Positions 1-13,039 of a stretch of DNA of 64,000 nucleotides are shown piece by piece. Under the pieces are notes generated by a model, which saw only the letters and a list, made by a program, of their open reading frames with translations, was not told where the DNA came from and made no database searches. The DNA comes from Tetradesmus obliquus (taxonomy: Eukaryota; Chlorophyta; Chlorophyceae; Sphaeropleales; Scenedesmaceae). The stretch's first letter is position 1. Every line of letters begins with the position of its first letter. Location of the stretch: positions 1,665,501 through 1,729,500 of the forward strand of contig CP126204.1 of the NCBI GenBank assembly GCA_030272155.1, in the 5' to 3' direction. Made by a program: the position numbers and the translations under genes.

Positions 1-3000
1 GCCTGCAGTGCCAGCAGAGCAGGAGCTGGTGGAAGTGCAGCTGCTGCCACCCGCGGTGGTGCCACAGGCAGTGTTCCATAAAGAGCTGTCCACGAGGGCA
101 ACGTTCAGGGCAGTGGTGCACCTGTCTGCAGCAGCAGGCGGTGTGCAGTTGTTGCAGCATGTCAGATGTGCTACTTGTGAGGTGCGGTGTGCATGCCATG
201 CTTGCGCGGGGTAGCTGCAAAGGCACAGGCTTAAACAAGCGCTACATGCCGCACATGAACAACGTGACCTGCCCTTGGCTGGGCATACCATGACTTGCCC
301 TTGGCTGTGCATATGACTGAAGCAAGACAGAAGTGCGAACTTGAACATCAATGCATAGGCCCACACACATGCGGTGCGGCTGCGCACAGCGCACACGTCC
401 CTGTGCTGAAAAGGCATCAATACCATACCACAGGTAGCTGAGCCTGCGTGCTAAATGTGGTGCATGCAGCTAGGCGAATCATCTCGGTTGTGCACGCACT
501 GCTGCACCTAGATCATTGTAAGGGTCGAGCACCTCTCGCAATGAGTGCACGCCACGGCACCAGAATCAGAGGCACATCAAAGTTTGCTTGACTGCTCTTG
601 CTGCCGTCGCCTAGAGTGATTCGTCAATGCTGCGCTGCTGCTGCATCAAGCCACATGACCACCAGACGTGTCTACAAGCAAGTCAGAGCAACAAAGCGCC
701 AGATGCAGACTGTGGCACCATGCAGCTGCTACTGCCAAACAAACTTGCCTCACCACCAAACTATTCCATCGCCCCCCACTAACTGCACAGCCAAGGCCAC
801 TTGCCGCACAAGCACCTCACTTACTAGGACTGCAAGTGTTGGACGTGACTTGCCAGATGCCTGCTGCAAGGCAGGTGGCGGTGATGCTGCCTGCGTTGCC
901 AGCAGAGCAGGAGCTGGTGGAAGTGCAACTGCTGCCACGCGCGGTGGTGCCACAGGCAGTGTTCCATGCAGAGCTGTCCAAGAGGGGAAATACAACGTCA
1001 ATGACGCAGGTGTCTGCAGAAGCAGGCGGTGTGCAGTTGTCGCAGCGTGTCAGATGTGCTACTTGTGAGGTGCAGTGTGCATGCCATGCTTGCGCGGGGT
1101 AGCGGCGAAGGCATACGCTGAAGCAAGCGCTGCAGGCCGCACAGGAACAACGTGACCTGCCCTCGGCTGTGCATACCATGACTTGCCCTTGGCTGTGCAT
1201 ATGACTGAAGCAAGGCAGAAGTGCGAACTTGAACATCAACGCATAGGCCCACACACATGCGGTGCGGCTGCGCACAGCGCACACGTCCCTGTGCTGAAAA
1301 GGCATCAATACCATACCACAGGTAGCTGAGCCTGCATGCTAAATGTGGTGCAGTCAGCTATGCAAATCATCTCGGTTGTGCACGCGCTGCTGCACCTAGA
1401 TCATTGTAAGGGTCGAGCACCTCTCGCAATGAGTGCACGCCACGGCACCAGAATCAGAGGCACATCAAAGTTTGCTTGACTGCTCTTGCTGCCGCCGCCT
1501 AGAGTGATTCGTCAATGCTGAGCTGCTGCTGCATCAAGCCCCATGACCACCAGACGTGTTTACAAGCAAGTCAGAGCAACAAAGCGACGGATGCGGGGTT
1601 TGGCAGCATGCAGCTGCTACTGCCAAAGAAACTTGCCTCACCACCGAACTACTCACTTCCCCCCACTAACTGCACAGCCAAGGCCACTTGCCGCACAAGC
1701 GCCTCACTTACTAGGACAAGTGTTGGACGTGACTTGCCAGGTGCCTGCTGCAGTGCAGGTGGCGGTGACGCTGCCTGTGCTGCCAGTATCGCAGGAGTTG
1801 ATGGAAGTGCAGGCGCTGCCACGCGCGGTGGTGCCACAGGCAGTGTTCCATAAAGAGCTGTCCACGAGGGCAACGTTCAGGGCAGTGGTGCACCTGTCTG
1901 CAGCAGCAGGCGGTGTGCAGTTGTTGCAGCATGTCAGATGTGCTACTTGTGAGGTGCGGTGTGCATGCCATGCTTGCGCGGGGTAGCTGCAAAGGCACAG
2001 GCTTAAACAAGCGCTACATGCCGCACATGAACAACGTGACCTGCCCTTGGCTGTGCATACCATGACTTGCCCTTGGCTGCGCATATGACTGAAGCAAGGC
2101 AGATAACAACAAACTGTAACTGTCATGCACGAGCCCAAACCCATGTGATGCGGCTGCGCACAGTGCACACGTCCCTGTGCTGCCAAGGCATCAACACCGA
2201 ACTACTGGTACCTGAGCCTGCGTGCTAAATGTGGTGCAGTCAGCTAGGCGAATCGTCTCGGTTGTGCACGCACTGCTGCACCTAGATCATTGTAAGGGTC
2301 GAGCACCTCTCGCAATGAGTGCACGCCACGGCACCAGAATCAGAGGCACATCAAAGTTTGCTTGACTGCTCTTGCTGCCGTCGCCTAGAGTGATTCGTCA
2401 ATGCTGCGCTGCTGCTGCATCAAGCCACATGACCACCAGACGTGTCTACAAGCAAGTCAGAGCAACAAAGCGCCAGATGCAGACTGTGGCACCATGCAGC
2501 TGCTACTGCCAAACAAACTTGCCTCACCACCAAACTATTCCATCGCCCCCCACTAACTGCACAGCCAAGGCCACTTGCCGCACAAGCACCTCACTTACTA
2601 GGACTGCAAGTGTTGGACGTGACTTGCCAGATGCCTGCTGCAAGGCAGGTGGCGGTGATGCTGCCTGCGTTGCCAGCAGAGCAGGAGCTGGTGGAAGTGC
2701 AACTGCTGCCACGCGCGGTGGTGCCACAGGCAGTGTTCCATAAAGAGCTGTCCAAGAGGGGAAATACAACGTCAATGACGCAGGTGTCTGCAGAAGCAGG
2801 CGGTGTGCAGTTGTCGCAGCGTGTCAGATGTGCTACTTGTGAGGTGCAGTGTGCATGCCATGCTTGCGCGGGGTAGCGGCGAAGGCATACGCTGAAGCAA
2901 GCGCTGCAGGCCGCACAGGAACAACGTGACCTGCCCTCGGCTGTGCATACCATGACTTGCCCTTGGCTGTGCATATGACTGAAGCAAGGCAGAAGTGCGA

Positions 3001-5750
3001 ACTTGAACATCAATGCATAGGCCCACACACATGCGGTGCGGCTGCGCACAGCGCACACGTCCCTGTGCTGAAAAGGCATCAATACCATACCACAGGTAGC
3101 TGAGCCTGCATGCTAAATGTGGTGCAGTCAGCTATGCAAATCATCTCGGTTGTGCACGCGCTGCTGCACCTAGATCATTGTAAGGGTCGAGCACCTCTCG
3201 CAATGAGTGCACGCCACGGCACCAGAATCAGAGGCACATCAAAGTTTGCTTGACTGCTCTTGCTGCCGCCGCCTAGAGTGATTCGTCAATGCTGAGCTGC
3301 TGCTGCATCAAACCCCATGACCACCAGACGTGTTTACAAGCAAGTCAGAGCAACAAAGCGACGGATGCGGGGTTTGGCAGCATGCAGCTGCTACTGCCAA
3401 AGAAACTTGCCTCACCACCGAACTACTCACTTCCCCCCACTAACTGCACAGCCAAGGCCACTTGCCGCACAAGCGCCTCACTTACTAGGACAAGTGTTGG
3501 ACGTGACTTGCCAGGTGCCTGCTGCAGTGCAGGTGGCGGTGACGCTGCCTGTGCTGCCAGTATCGCAGGAGTTGATGGAAGTGCAGGCGCTGCCACGCGC
3601 GGTGGTGCCACAGGCAGTGTTCCATAAAGAGCTGTCCACGAGGGCAACGTTCAGGGCAGTGGTGCACCTGTCTGCAGCAGCAGGCGGTGTGCAGTTGTTG
3701 CAGCATGTCAGATGTGCTACTTGTGAGGTGCGGTGTGCATGCCATGCTTGCGCGGGGTAGCTGCAAAGGCACAGGCTTAAACAAGCGCTACATGCCGCAC
3801 ATGAACAACGTGACCTGCCCTTGGCTGTGCATACCATGACTTGCCCTTGGCTGCGCATATGACTGAAGCAAGGCAGATAACAACAAACTGTAACTGTCAT
3901 GCACGAGCCCAAACCCATGTGATGCGGCTGCGCACAGTGCACACGTCCCTGTGCTGCCAAGGCATCAACACCGAACTACTGGTACCTGAGCCTGCGTGCT
4001 AAATGTGGTGCATGCAGCTAGGCGAATCGTCTCGGTTGTGCACGCACTGCTGCACCTAGATCATTGTAAGGGTCGAGCACCTCTCGCAATGAGTGCACGC
4101 CACGGCACCAGAATCAGAGGCACATCAAAGTTTGCTTGACTGCTCTTGCTGCCGTCGCCTAGAGTGATTCGTCAATGCTGCGCTGCTGCTGCATCAAGCC
4201 ACATGACCACCAGACGTGTCTACAAGCAAGTCAGAGCAACAAAGCGCCAGATGCAGACTGTGGCACCATGCAGCTGCTACTGCCAAACAAACTTGCCTCA
4301 CCACCAAACTATTCCATCGCCCCCCACTAACTGCACAGCCAAGGCCACTTGCGGCACAAGCACCTCACTTACTAGGACTGCAAGTGTTGGACGTGACTTG
4401 CCAGATGCCTGCTGCAAGGCAGGTGGCGGTGATGCTGCCTGCGTTGCCAGCAGAGCAGGAGCTGGTGGAAGTGCAACTGCTGCCACGCGCGGTGGTGCCA
4501 CAGGCAGTGTTCCATAAAGAGCTGTCCAAGAGGGGAAATACAACGTCAATGACGCAGGTGTCTGCAGAAGCAGGCGGTGTGCAGTTGTCGCAGCGTGTCA
4601 GATGTGCTACTTGTGAGGTGCAGTGTGCATGCCATGCTTGCGCGGGGTAGCGGCGAAGGCATACGCTGAAGCAAGCGCTGCAGGCCGCACATGAACAACG
4701 TGACCTGCCCTCGGCTGTGCATACCATGACTTGCCCTTGGCTGCGCATATGACTGAAGCAAGGCAGAAGTGCGAACTTGAACATCAATGCATAGGCCCAC
4801 ACACATGCGGTGCGGCTGCGCACAGCGCACACGTCCCTGTGCTGAAACGGCATCAATACCATACCACAGGTAGCTGAGCCTGCATGCTAAATGTGGTGCA
4901 GTCAGCTATGCAAATCATCTCGGTTGTGCACGCGCTGCTGCACCTAGATCATTGTAAGGGTCGAGCACCTCTCGCAATGAGTGCACGCCACGGCACCAGA
5001 ATCAGAGGCACATCAAAGTTTGCTTGACTGCTCTTGCTGCCGCCGCCTAGAGTGATTCGTCAATGCTGAGCTGCTGCTGCATCAAGCCCCATGACCACCA
5101 GACGTGTTTACAAGCAAGTCAGAGCAACAAAGCGACAGATGCGGGGTTTGGCAGCATGCAGCTGCTACTGCCAAACAAACTTGCCTCACCACCGAACTAC
5201 TCACTTCCCCCCACTAACTGCACAGCCAAGGCCACTTGCCGCACAAGCGCCTCACTTACTAGGACAAGTGTTGGACGTGACTTGCCAGGTGCCTGCTGCA
5301 GTGCAGGTGGCGGTGACGCTGCCTGCAGTGCCAGCAGAGCAGGAGCTGGTGGAAGTGCAGCTGCTGCCACGCGTGGTGGTGCCACAGGCAGTGTTCCATG
5401 CAGAGCTGTCCACAAGGGCAACGTTCAGGGCAGTGGTGCACCTGTCTGCAGCAGCAGGCGGTGTGCAGTTGTCGCAGCGTGTCAGATGTGCTACTTGTGA
5501 GGTGCAGTGTGCATGCCATGCTTGCGCGGGGTAGCGGCATAGGCTTCAACAGGTGCTGCAGGCCGCACAGGAACAACGTGACCTGCCCTTGGCTGGGCAT
5601 ACCATGACTTGCCCTTGGCTGTGCATATGACTGAAGCAAGACAGAAGTGCGAACTTGAACATCAATGCATAGGCCCACACACATGCGGTGCGGCTGCGCA
5701 CAGTGCACACGTCCCTGTGCTGAAAAGGCATCAAGACCATACCACAGGTA
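1..5750. repeat. Higher-order tandem array, 887-bp units alternating as A/B (1,774-bp super-repeat)
   Basis: Exon low edges fall at 825, 1,712, 2,599, 3,486, 4,373 and 5,260, exactly 887 bp apart, plus a partial copy at 1-125. Units alternate between type A (186-bp exon, TTALNVAL) and type B (189-bp exon, TCVIDVVFPLLDSS). Successive 1,774-bp pairs are nearly identical, including introns, which implies recent amplification or homogenisation. Each unit contains one complete exon bounded by AG and GTAAGT in phase 1-1, so copy number can change without breaking the frame. The array runs off the left edge of the window. Confidence 0.95.
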
Positions 5751-7985
5751 GCTGAGCCTGCATGCTAAATGTGGTGCAGTCAGCTAGGCGGATCATCGCT
5801 GATTTGCACGCACTACTGCACCTAGATCATTCTAAGGGTCAAGCACCTCTTGCGATGCATAAATTCAAGCCTTGCCAAGGCTGTGTTTGGAACACACAAT
5901 GTAGTGTTCTGCAAAAGGCAGCAATTGTCCTTGCAAGGGCTCGCACAGAAATTCAAAGCGCTGCTGCTCTATTCAAGCTGCATCATGTTGAGAATGTGGG
6001 AAATGCTTGTAAAAGGAGAAGAAAGCACAAGATGCAGTGATGGTAGCATGCAGTTGCTGTTGTGAAACCCTTTGCCACACCATCAACGTGCCACTGTTGT
6101 ACAACTGTTCTCTAAAAAAGTGACTAACTGAACCAGGGCACCAGCTGACATCCAATATCACCATGCTTTGGACTGATGTTAAAACCAATTCAATCAGTCT
6201 GCAACACAGGCCCTGTCACAGGGCCCGCGGTGGGCGAAACACTCACCAGCAGTGCAACCGCCAGACATGTATTGCCAGTTGCCTGCTGAGTCACACGTTG
6301 CGTTGATCGTGCCTGTGCTGCCAGCGGAGCAGGCGCTGCTGGTGCTGCAGCTGTTGCCGCGTGTTGTGGAGCCACATGCAGTGGCCCAAGCACCAGCAAT
6401 GAAGGAAGCACCGCCCGTGGTTGGCACAGGACTTGGTGCGCCACTACAGGTGCCTGCAGCATGTAGTGTGCAGGGGTAGCCAAGTAACTCATGTGTGAGG
6501 TGTGATATTTGTGTCATTTTGCATGGTGTGGCAGCAGAGGGATAGATGACAAAGCTTGATGAGCCCGCACAGCATCTCGAGAGCTTATAGTTGGCCAGGC
6601 ATACGACATAAGAAAGGCAGAGCGACAGGGATGTACAGCGCCGCCTAATGCCTGCCGCCTGCTGTGCCAATCCAACCATGTAATCCGTGTGTTATGCTGT
6701 GTGTCTATGTGAACATCGCTTTACACCGGCACAGCTACCAGCTGCGCCAGCCTTCTATCACTGCAGGTGCCGGCATGATCAGCAACTAACTGAGAATGAT
6801 TTGTCCAGTTGCTGTTTGCATGCTGCAGCGCAATGCGGCCAGTTGGCGGCTGCAGCATCTGCATGTGCCTGCCCATGCCCCACTCACCAGCACTGCAGGT
6901 GCCGCTCAGCTGACCCCACTCCCCGTTCCCCTGCACATGCATAAGCACACACTGTGTTTGGCAACCACCACCAGGAGCAACACAAGGATTAGGATGTTGC
7001 GGCAGCAGCAGCCGCATTGGTCTACATTGTGGCACAACCGTGGAGTGACCTGACACCGTTAAAAGAGCAGTCGATACAGCGCTTGAAAGCTTATTGACAG
7101 GATATTTTAAGATCATTCTGACACTCATACGGCTCTAAATACGGAAAAGCAGCGGTTCTGTGCTTCAGCCTACGGACAAGTGCCGTAGGTACCCCCGTAG
7201 GTCACCCCGTAGGCGCCCCTACGGCTGTTACGGCCGGTTTTCAGACGTACGGCGTAGCCTACGCCGTAGAAACCTACGCCGTAGGACCTACGGTTACGGA
7301 ATTTACATCCCTATGCATGATGCCCAGAACACTCATTCACCGGACACAGTTTCGGCCTTGATCTGGTATGCCAAAAACAATCCCCCGCAACACTTTTTAC
7401 TTCGTAATTCCTGCCGCATCGCACATGGGTACTCAGCATAACACTTCAAAGCGTGCACCACATGCTGACTGGACAACATCGACAGAGTCAAAACTACAGG
7501 ACATGGCCACCATGGACACCAGCAGTCCTGCTGTCCCACCTGGCAGACAGCAGACAGGGTGCCGGTGAAGCCTGCACCACAAGCAGCAGCACTGCAGGTC
7601 TGGACCTGTGCTGTCTGGCTGCACACAGCAGCCCAAGCAGCAGCATCCAAAGGTGCCCCATTGGTGATCCAGCCAGCAGCAGCAGAAGGCATGGGCGTTG
7701 TGCCGCAGGCCGCAGTTGCATTGAGTGCTGCATTGCATGCAGCAGCAGGTTAGGCAGAGCAGGAACACTCCTTAACCGCAAAAGCATGACGGAAACAATG
7801 CCCGCAAAGTGTGCGGCATGCTGCCACAGTGTGCGGCATGCTGCCATAAGCCTGGTACCATTCACCCACCCTACTTAGAGGTACAAACCATCGTCTTGCA
7901 TGCACAATCAGTGTGTCGGCAGCCCTGCAGCTGCCAGTCAAGAGTGTGTGCATGTTCAACAGCTGTCGTGCATCGGCCAACCACA

Positions 7986-8037
<52 letters not shown>

Positions 8038-9900
8038 AATGTCGGCGGCTGCGCATGTCGCTGCTGTTGGTGCTGCTGCATTTGGCCGCGTTTCAAAGCA
8101 ACACAAGGACTCGGCTACTCACGTGCAGGCGCCCTGCAACTACCTTGAATGTCGGTCCACACCCCAGCGCCATTTGCACCCTTAGTGCACTTTGCGCTGA
8201 TGGTGCCGTTAGACGAGCACGCAGCATCCACCACGCTGCATGTCGCATTCTCCTGTGTCTTGCCACATGCTGCAATCCAGGGCTCTGAAAGAAACACCGA
8301 ACCCCCCAGTGTGGGCACGTTTTGTGGAGCAGACACACACTGAACAGACGCTGCTGCCGCCTGGCAGGTACCCTGGACGTCTGTCCACACTCCAGCACCA
8401 TTGGCACCCTTGACACACTTTGCGCTGATGATGCCGCCAGACGAGCACGCAGCGTCCACCACAGTGCACGTCGCATTCTCCAGTGTCTGCCCGCACTTGG
8501 CGTTCCATGAATCTGACAAGAACACTGCACCCCCCAACGTAGGGACGTTGGCTGGTGCAGAGTTGCACTGAACAGGCGATGCTGTAGCAGTGCAGCTGCC
8601 TGTCAGCTTTGTCCATGTGGCAACCAGGCTCCCAGCTACAGGCAGGTACTCGCAGGTCGCCGACAGCTTTTGGCCATATGAACATGCAGCACTCGTCGCA
8701 CACTCGTTGCCCTGCAGTGTGCTGCCACATGCAGCTGCCCATGTTGCTGTCATGAATGTCGCGCCATTTGCAGGAAACACAGGGGCTGCTGCCTTCTCAC
8801 ATGTCGATGGAGTGCAGCTGCCGCTGCCGCTGCTCCACTTTCCATCATGTCCGCATGTTGCTGTGAGGTCCCCAGTTCCCTTGTCGCATGCCGCTGCAGT
8901 GCAGCTTTGCCTTTTTGGGGTGGAGCTGCATGCAAGCTGCCAAGCTGGGGCTGCAAGATCGATGCCTGCTGGCAGCTGCCACAGGCTAGACGGCGGGGTG
9001 GTCAGGCAGTAATCATCTGCAGATTGTGCGAGCAGGACACACGTTGTTGATAAAGCAGCAGCAGCGGCGGCGGCGGCAGCAGCAGCAGCAGCTCGGTGAC
9101 ACCAAGCACAGTCTGGACCTATTGTCACGTGTCCTGCGGTGCACCAAACCGGGTCAGCGCAGGTTGTTGTTATATGCAGTCGAGCAGCGAGGTCCTGCGG
9201 GCATCAACAAACGGCAACATCATGGCCCACTGCGCTTTGCCAAAGAACTATAGAAGCATGGTTGCACTGCGGACTCTAGAATTCTAAAAAAATCATTGTG
9301 GTGCATTCTGGCACCACTTGTACGCTGCACTGCACCACAATGAACCATAGATGCATGGCTGCACTACACCACAAGGGATCTACAGGCACTGCTGCTCTGC
9401 ATCACAAAGAACTATGGAAGCATTGCTGTGCCGCGCTAGGCAGTCACCAGCACCAGCACAGCCATCAGGGTTGAACAACTCACTGTTGGAGATGATGATG
9501 GGGGCACCGTTGGAGCCGATGAGCTGGAACTGGGACACATCTGCAACAGCACAAGCGGCGCAACAGCATGTGACTGTTGAGTCAGGATGTGACTGTTGAG
9601 TCAGCATGTGACTGTTGAGTCAGCATGTGACTGATGAGTCAGCATGTGACTGTTGAGTCAGCATGTGACTGATGAGTCAGCATACTCTCAATACAGCATC
9701 TGAAGAGTTCCTGTAGGGTGCTGCATGCTTGCCGGCCACAGCAGAAAACATGCCAATGAGTGGCCAGTTAAAAACAGCCGCCACATGCATTGCAGCTGTA
9801 GTGGCACAATGTCCTTACATGTTGCAACTATCATGGTGCACCAGGCCCTGCTGCTGTCAACACTAGCTGCACGGCTGTGCATATCAATAACGTCCTGTAC

Positions 9901-9939
<39 letters not shown>

Positions 9940-10931
9940 ATCTCCTTCATCCTATCCAGCCATGCACACCTGCAGACAAGATGTCAAACGAGGTGCCGCC
10001 TTGAGTTACGGCGCCGCCACTTGCGAGATTCTGGAGAGCAGCATTCTCGTAGGACTGCCCCACAGCTCCCCAGTACATGGAAAACGCGTCGTTGCTGTTC
10101 GCGCCGGTGGTGCCGATGATGTTGAGCCATGTCGTTGCTGTACCGGCCCCGACGTCATTGAAGTAGGTCACACTGCTGATGGTGGACGATGTAGATATCA
10201 CAGCGAAGTTGCCTGTTAATGTGCTGCGCTTGCGGCCACTGCCGCTCCCTGCAACCTGCACCACAGCATGAGCAGCCACAGCCACACAGTCAGACGCTCT
10301 GGGCGGATGCGGACCGACAAGGAAATGCAATGCCCTTCTGGCTATTGATTTGCGACAACATGCTATCTGTTGGTGTGGTTTGCACTTAGAGCAAGCTGCC
10401 GGTGAGGTGGGGTGCCGCTGCGCACCGCAGTAAGACGTCTCTGGATATAACATCAGAGATTTGGTGCTCAAGGGTGTGCAGTATGTTTTACAGTGCTCAC
10501 TCTCCTTTTCTGGGCTCAGACCTGTGTTCAACCTGTTGTGGCTCATACCATCCAAGATGGTGCCAGGACCCACACGTTACTATCCTCTCTCTAATGCTGA
10601 GCTGCTACATGCAACATGTTCAACAATGCACACCATCCTGCAGCTGGCAGATGCCTGAGCACAGACAGTGTAAGGGCTGGCACAGCCCTGAACAGCCAGC
10701 AGCCTCAGCAGGTGGTGCAAGGCATGTGGCACTGTGCAGTCCTCACGTCTGAGCAGTTGACCACTTCTGTTACGAGGTTCAGCTTGAACCCGTCAGCAGC
10801 AGCTGCCTTTTGCTTCTCTTCGTTGTACTTGGCAACCAGCGCATCTTTCAAGCTACTGCTGCAGGTGGCGTTGGCCAGTGTGAACACTGCGACTGTTGTC
10901 AAATTGACTGGGATGGTGGTGTTGATGGCTG

Positions 10932-10968
<37 letters not shown>

Positions 10969-11066
10969 CGTGTCACGTTTAGACTTTGATACCAACGCAC
11001 TGTCAACGTTGATCAGCGTCTGCAACAGTCAGCGTTGGTATCAAAGTCTAAGCGTGACACGACTGC

Positions 11067-11130
<64 letters not shown>

Positions 11131-12172
11131 CTGCAGCTGCCGATTTGAGGTGCAGCAGCAGCTCCAGCGCCAGAGGCAGTGCTGTTGTTTCGTTGGCAGC
11201 CCACAGCCAACCTAGGCTGCTGAAAGCCTCCAGCTTTGAATGCAGAAGTCTTGGACCTCAAGCATATGCAGCCATCAACTGTAACCGCCGCTTTCATTAC
11301 AGCTTGGCGCACAGGATATTGATGAATATGCTTGCAGAACTGCAAGCCGCCTGCTTCATCAGCTGCCAGCAATGCAGATCCTCGTCTGGCATGGTGAAAG
11401 AGCTGCGCTGGGCAAGCATTGCACAAAGTGTGCCTGGCTGCAGCAGATTCTTACTGACATCGGCAAGTATGTATGCAGTACCAACACGGTAATAGCTCAC
11501 CGATTGTCGTGCTGCGACAAGCCGCCCGTGCAGTTGCTCCTTCGCCCCACGTGAATGTGCCGTCAGGGCAAGCACGGCACACGTTAACAGCAGTGGCCGC
11601 TCCACCGCGCGACCAGAAGCCAGGCCTGCATACCTCGCAGGATGGGCCGCCAAAGCCAGGCTTGCAGCCTGCGATGCGCAGCAGCAGCAGCAGCAGCAGA
11701 AGCTCCAATGTTACATTTGATGTTGTTCAGTGTTCTGCAAAGTGGTCAGCTGCAGAGCAAGCAGCGGAGTTCACATAAAAGACAGAGCTATTGCCCGTAC
11801 GTCGTTGTTGGGTGGGTGTCATACAAGCAGCACAAACAGTGCCACCGCTGGCAGCAGTAGCAGCAGCAGCCTGCAGAGCTGTTGCAAATGTTGCGCAGTG
11901 CGCAATTGCACAGGTGTTGCTGACAGGAGCACCCTGGTCGTGCTTACAGCAGCTTGCCAACTGCAACTTTCGCTGTCGAGTCGCAAGAAAGAGCACCCAT
12001 CTTACCGCTGCAGCGGACCCTGTTGGCCCCCAGTGTTGTCCTGCTGCCGCTGCATGTGCTGCAGGTGGGCTTGGCTGTGAGCAGGCCTCCCGCAGAGATG
12101 GAGCCAGCAGCACACACCCTGCAGGCGGGTGGGGTGGCGCCTGGCGTGAGCTCCCTGCCAGCAGGGCAGGCT

Positions 12173-12207
<35 letters not shown>

Positions 12208-13039
12208 ACAGCAGCAGCAACAGCAGCAGCAGCGGCACGTAGCAGTACAACATTAGTTCTTATATAACATTACGGCACAGCACGTGTGTGGAACACGCAC
12301 TGACCAGACTCAGCAAACACTCCAGCAGAAACACTGCTAGCTGCTGGGCTCATCAAATCTGGCAAGTAGCAAGCACTGTAAACAACCGCATGGCTGTTTT
12401 GCTGGCTCAAGTGCAGGTCGCTGCAGCACATGCCGTGACAGTGCCCTGTAGTGCCAGTAGATGAAATTCCACCAGGTGGCGCTGCGGCTGCATGTAGGTG
12501 CACTCATAGCGTAGCACGACCACTGGTGACCCCTGGACGAACAAAGCTGGCAACGTGCCACAAAAGAAGCTGTTCCAACACAGTAGCTATTCTGGAGGAC
12601 ACTTACCATTGCATGTGGTTGCAGCCCTGCTGCTGGTGGTCAGGCCATGCGTGCAGTTGGTGCAGCGGGTGCTGCCGGCACGGGCAGCAGTGCTGCCCAC
12701 AGGACAGGGATTGCATGTTGCGTTGCTGGTGGTAGAAGTCACATAACCGACCTTGCAGCACACACAGTCCCTGCTGCCTGAGGAGGATTTTTTCTTCTTG
12801 CAGGACTGGCAGCCAGCACTGCAGCCAAATGTTGTCCATGTGCTGCTGTTTGCAGGAGGGTTGCAAGCAGCAGGCACTCCTGCTGCCGACACGAGGTCCT
12901 TATCTGCAATCAGGAGCTGCCTGGCAGCTGCAGGCTGTTGCTTGGACGCTGCTGATCGTGCGTCCGAGCTGCAGATGCTGCTGAGCAGCAGCGCTGCTAG
13001 CAGGGCCAGGCAGCCCAAGGTCGTACTCCCAATCCCCAT
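1..13039 (-). CDS. Gene A: secreted multi-module cysteine-rich protein (3' end outside window)
   Basis: Start is ATG at 13,039-13,037, followed by a signal peptide (MGIGSTTLGCLALLAALLL). Predicted exons: 12,607-13,039; 12,006-12,170; about 11,801-11,960 (uncertain); 11,501-11,668; 10,747-10,928; 9,970-10,255; 9,484-9,540; 8,123-9,016; 7,540-7,727; 6,888-6,930; 6,247-6,453; then 5,260-5,445, 4,373-4,561, 3,486-3,671, 2,599-2,787, 1,712-1,897, 825-1,013 and <1-125. Apart from the uncertain exon, all junctions keep frame. The N-terminal part carries GCC2/GCC3-like cysteine motifs (CPAG, CPDGTF) and an EGF-like stretch (GCKPGFGGPSCEVC). The remainder is repeats of about 62 residues with six cysteines and the pattern W..aCG.t..g.sC, G.Wq....C, somewhat reminiscent of CCP/sushi domains. 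Four of these sit in the 894-bp exon. The role is inferred: extracellular matrix or cell-surface adhesion or recognition. No family was identified with certainty. Gene B is a paralogue. Confidence 0.72.
7169..7299. repeat. Cluster of CCGTAGG/CCTACGG heptamers in a gene A intron
   Basis: Seven exact CCGTAGG or CCTACGG heptamers, in both orientations, plus several near copies lie within 131 bp, between the gene A exons at 6,888-6,930 and 7,540-7,727. The alternating orientations would allow many small hairpins. No coding signal was seen. Confidence 0.8.
7985..8037. repeat. (CTG)n microsatellite
   Basis: Nearly pure CTG tract in a gene A intron. Comparable tracts lie at about 9,903-9,940, 11,072-11,127, 12,174-12,234 (mixed CAG/CAA), 15,118-15,177, 18,715-18,758, 20,567-20,595, 21,031-21,122, 25,497-25,564, 33,345-33,390, 59,579-59,621 and 60,690-60,718. 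They generate long poly-Ala, poly-Leu, poly-Gln, poly-Ser and poly-Cys open frames that are not genes. Confidence 0.95.
9567..9680. repeat. Six tandem 19-bp units, each containing TGAGTCA
   Basis: The unit is CATGTGACTGTTGAGTCAG with minor variants (GATG, or TGATG in place of TGTTG), repeated at 9,567, 9,586, 9,605, 9,624, 9,643 and 9,662. It lies in the gene A intron between the 8,123-9,016 and 9,484-9,540 exons. TGAGTCA is the classic AP-1/bZIP core, but a regulatory role here is only conjecture. Confidence 0.93.
10959..11071. repeat. Long near-perfect inverted repeat flanked by CAG and CTG tracts
   Basis: The arm at 10,959-10,998 pairs with 11,032-11,071 with about one central mismatch over 38-40 bp and a loop of about 33 bp. 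The arms continue outward as CAG repeats on the left and CTG repeats on the right, so the whole structure can fold further. It sits in the gene A intron between the 10,747-10,928 and 11,501-11,668 exons. Confidence 0.9.

Noticed and set aside
1-5750. LTR retrotransposon or transposon array for the 887-bp repeats
   Set aside because: Each unit contains a phase-matched exon of gene A with proper splice sites and no polymerase, inverted ends or long terminal repeats.
9567-9680. CRISPR-like regular repeats
   Set aside because: Units are contiguous with no spacers, and the setting is a eukaryotic intron.
11801-12170. Alternative Cys-rich reading (CNCALRNIC) of the uncertain gene A exon
   Set aside because: The frame GAPVSNTCAIAHCATF has a more normal composition, though its acceptor phase does not fit, so the exon is listed only as uncertain.
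12330-12500. Possible extra gene A exon (PPGGISSTGTTG frame)
   Set aside because: The donor-like GTCAGTG is weak, and the flanking exons already join in phase without it.
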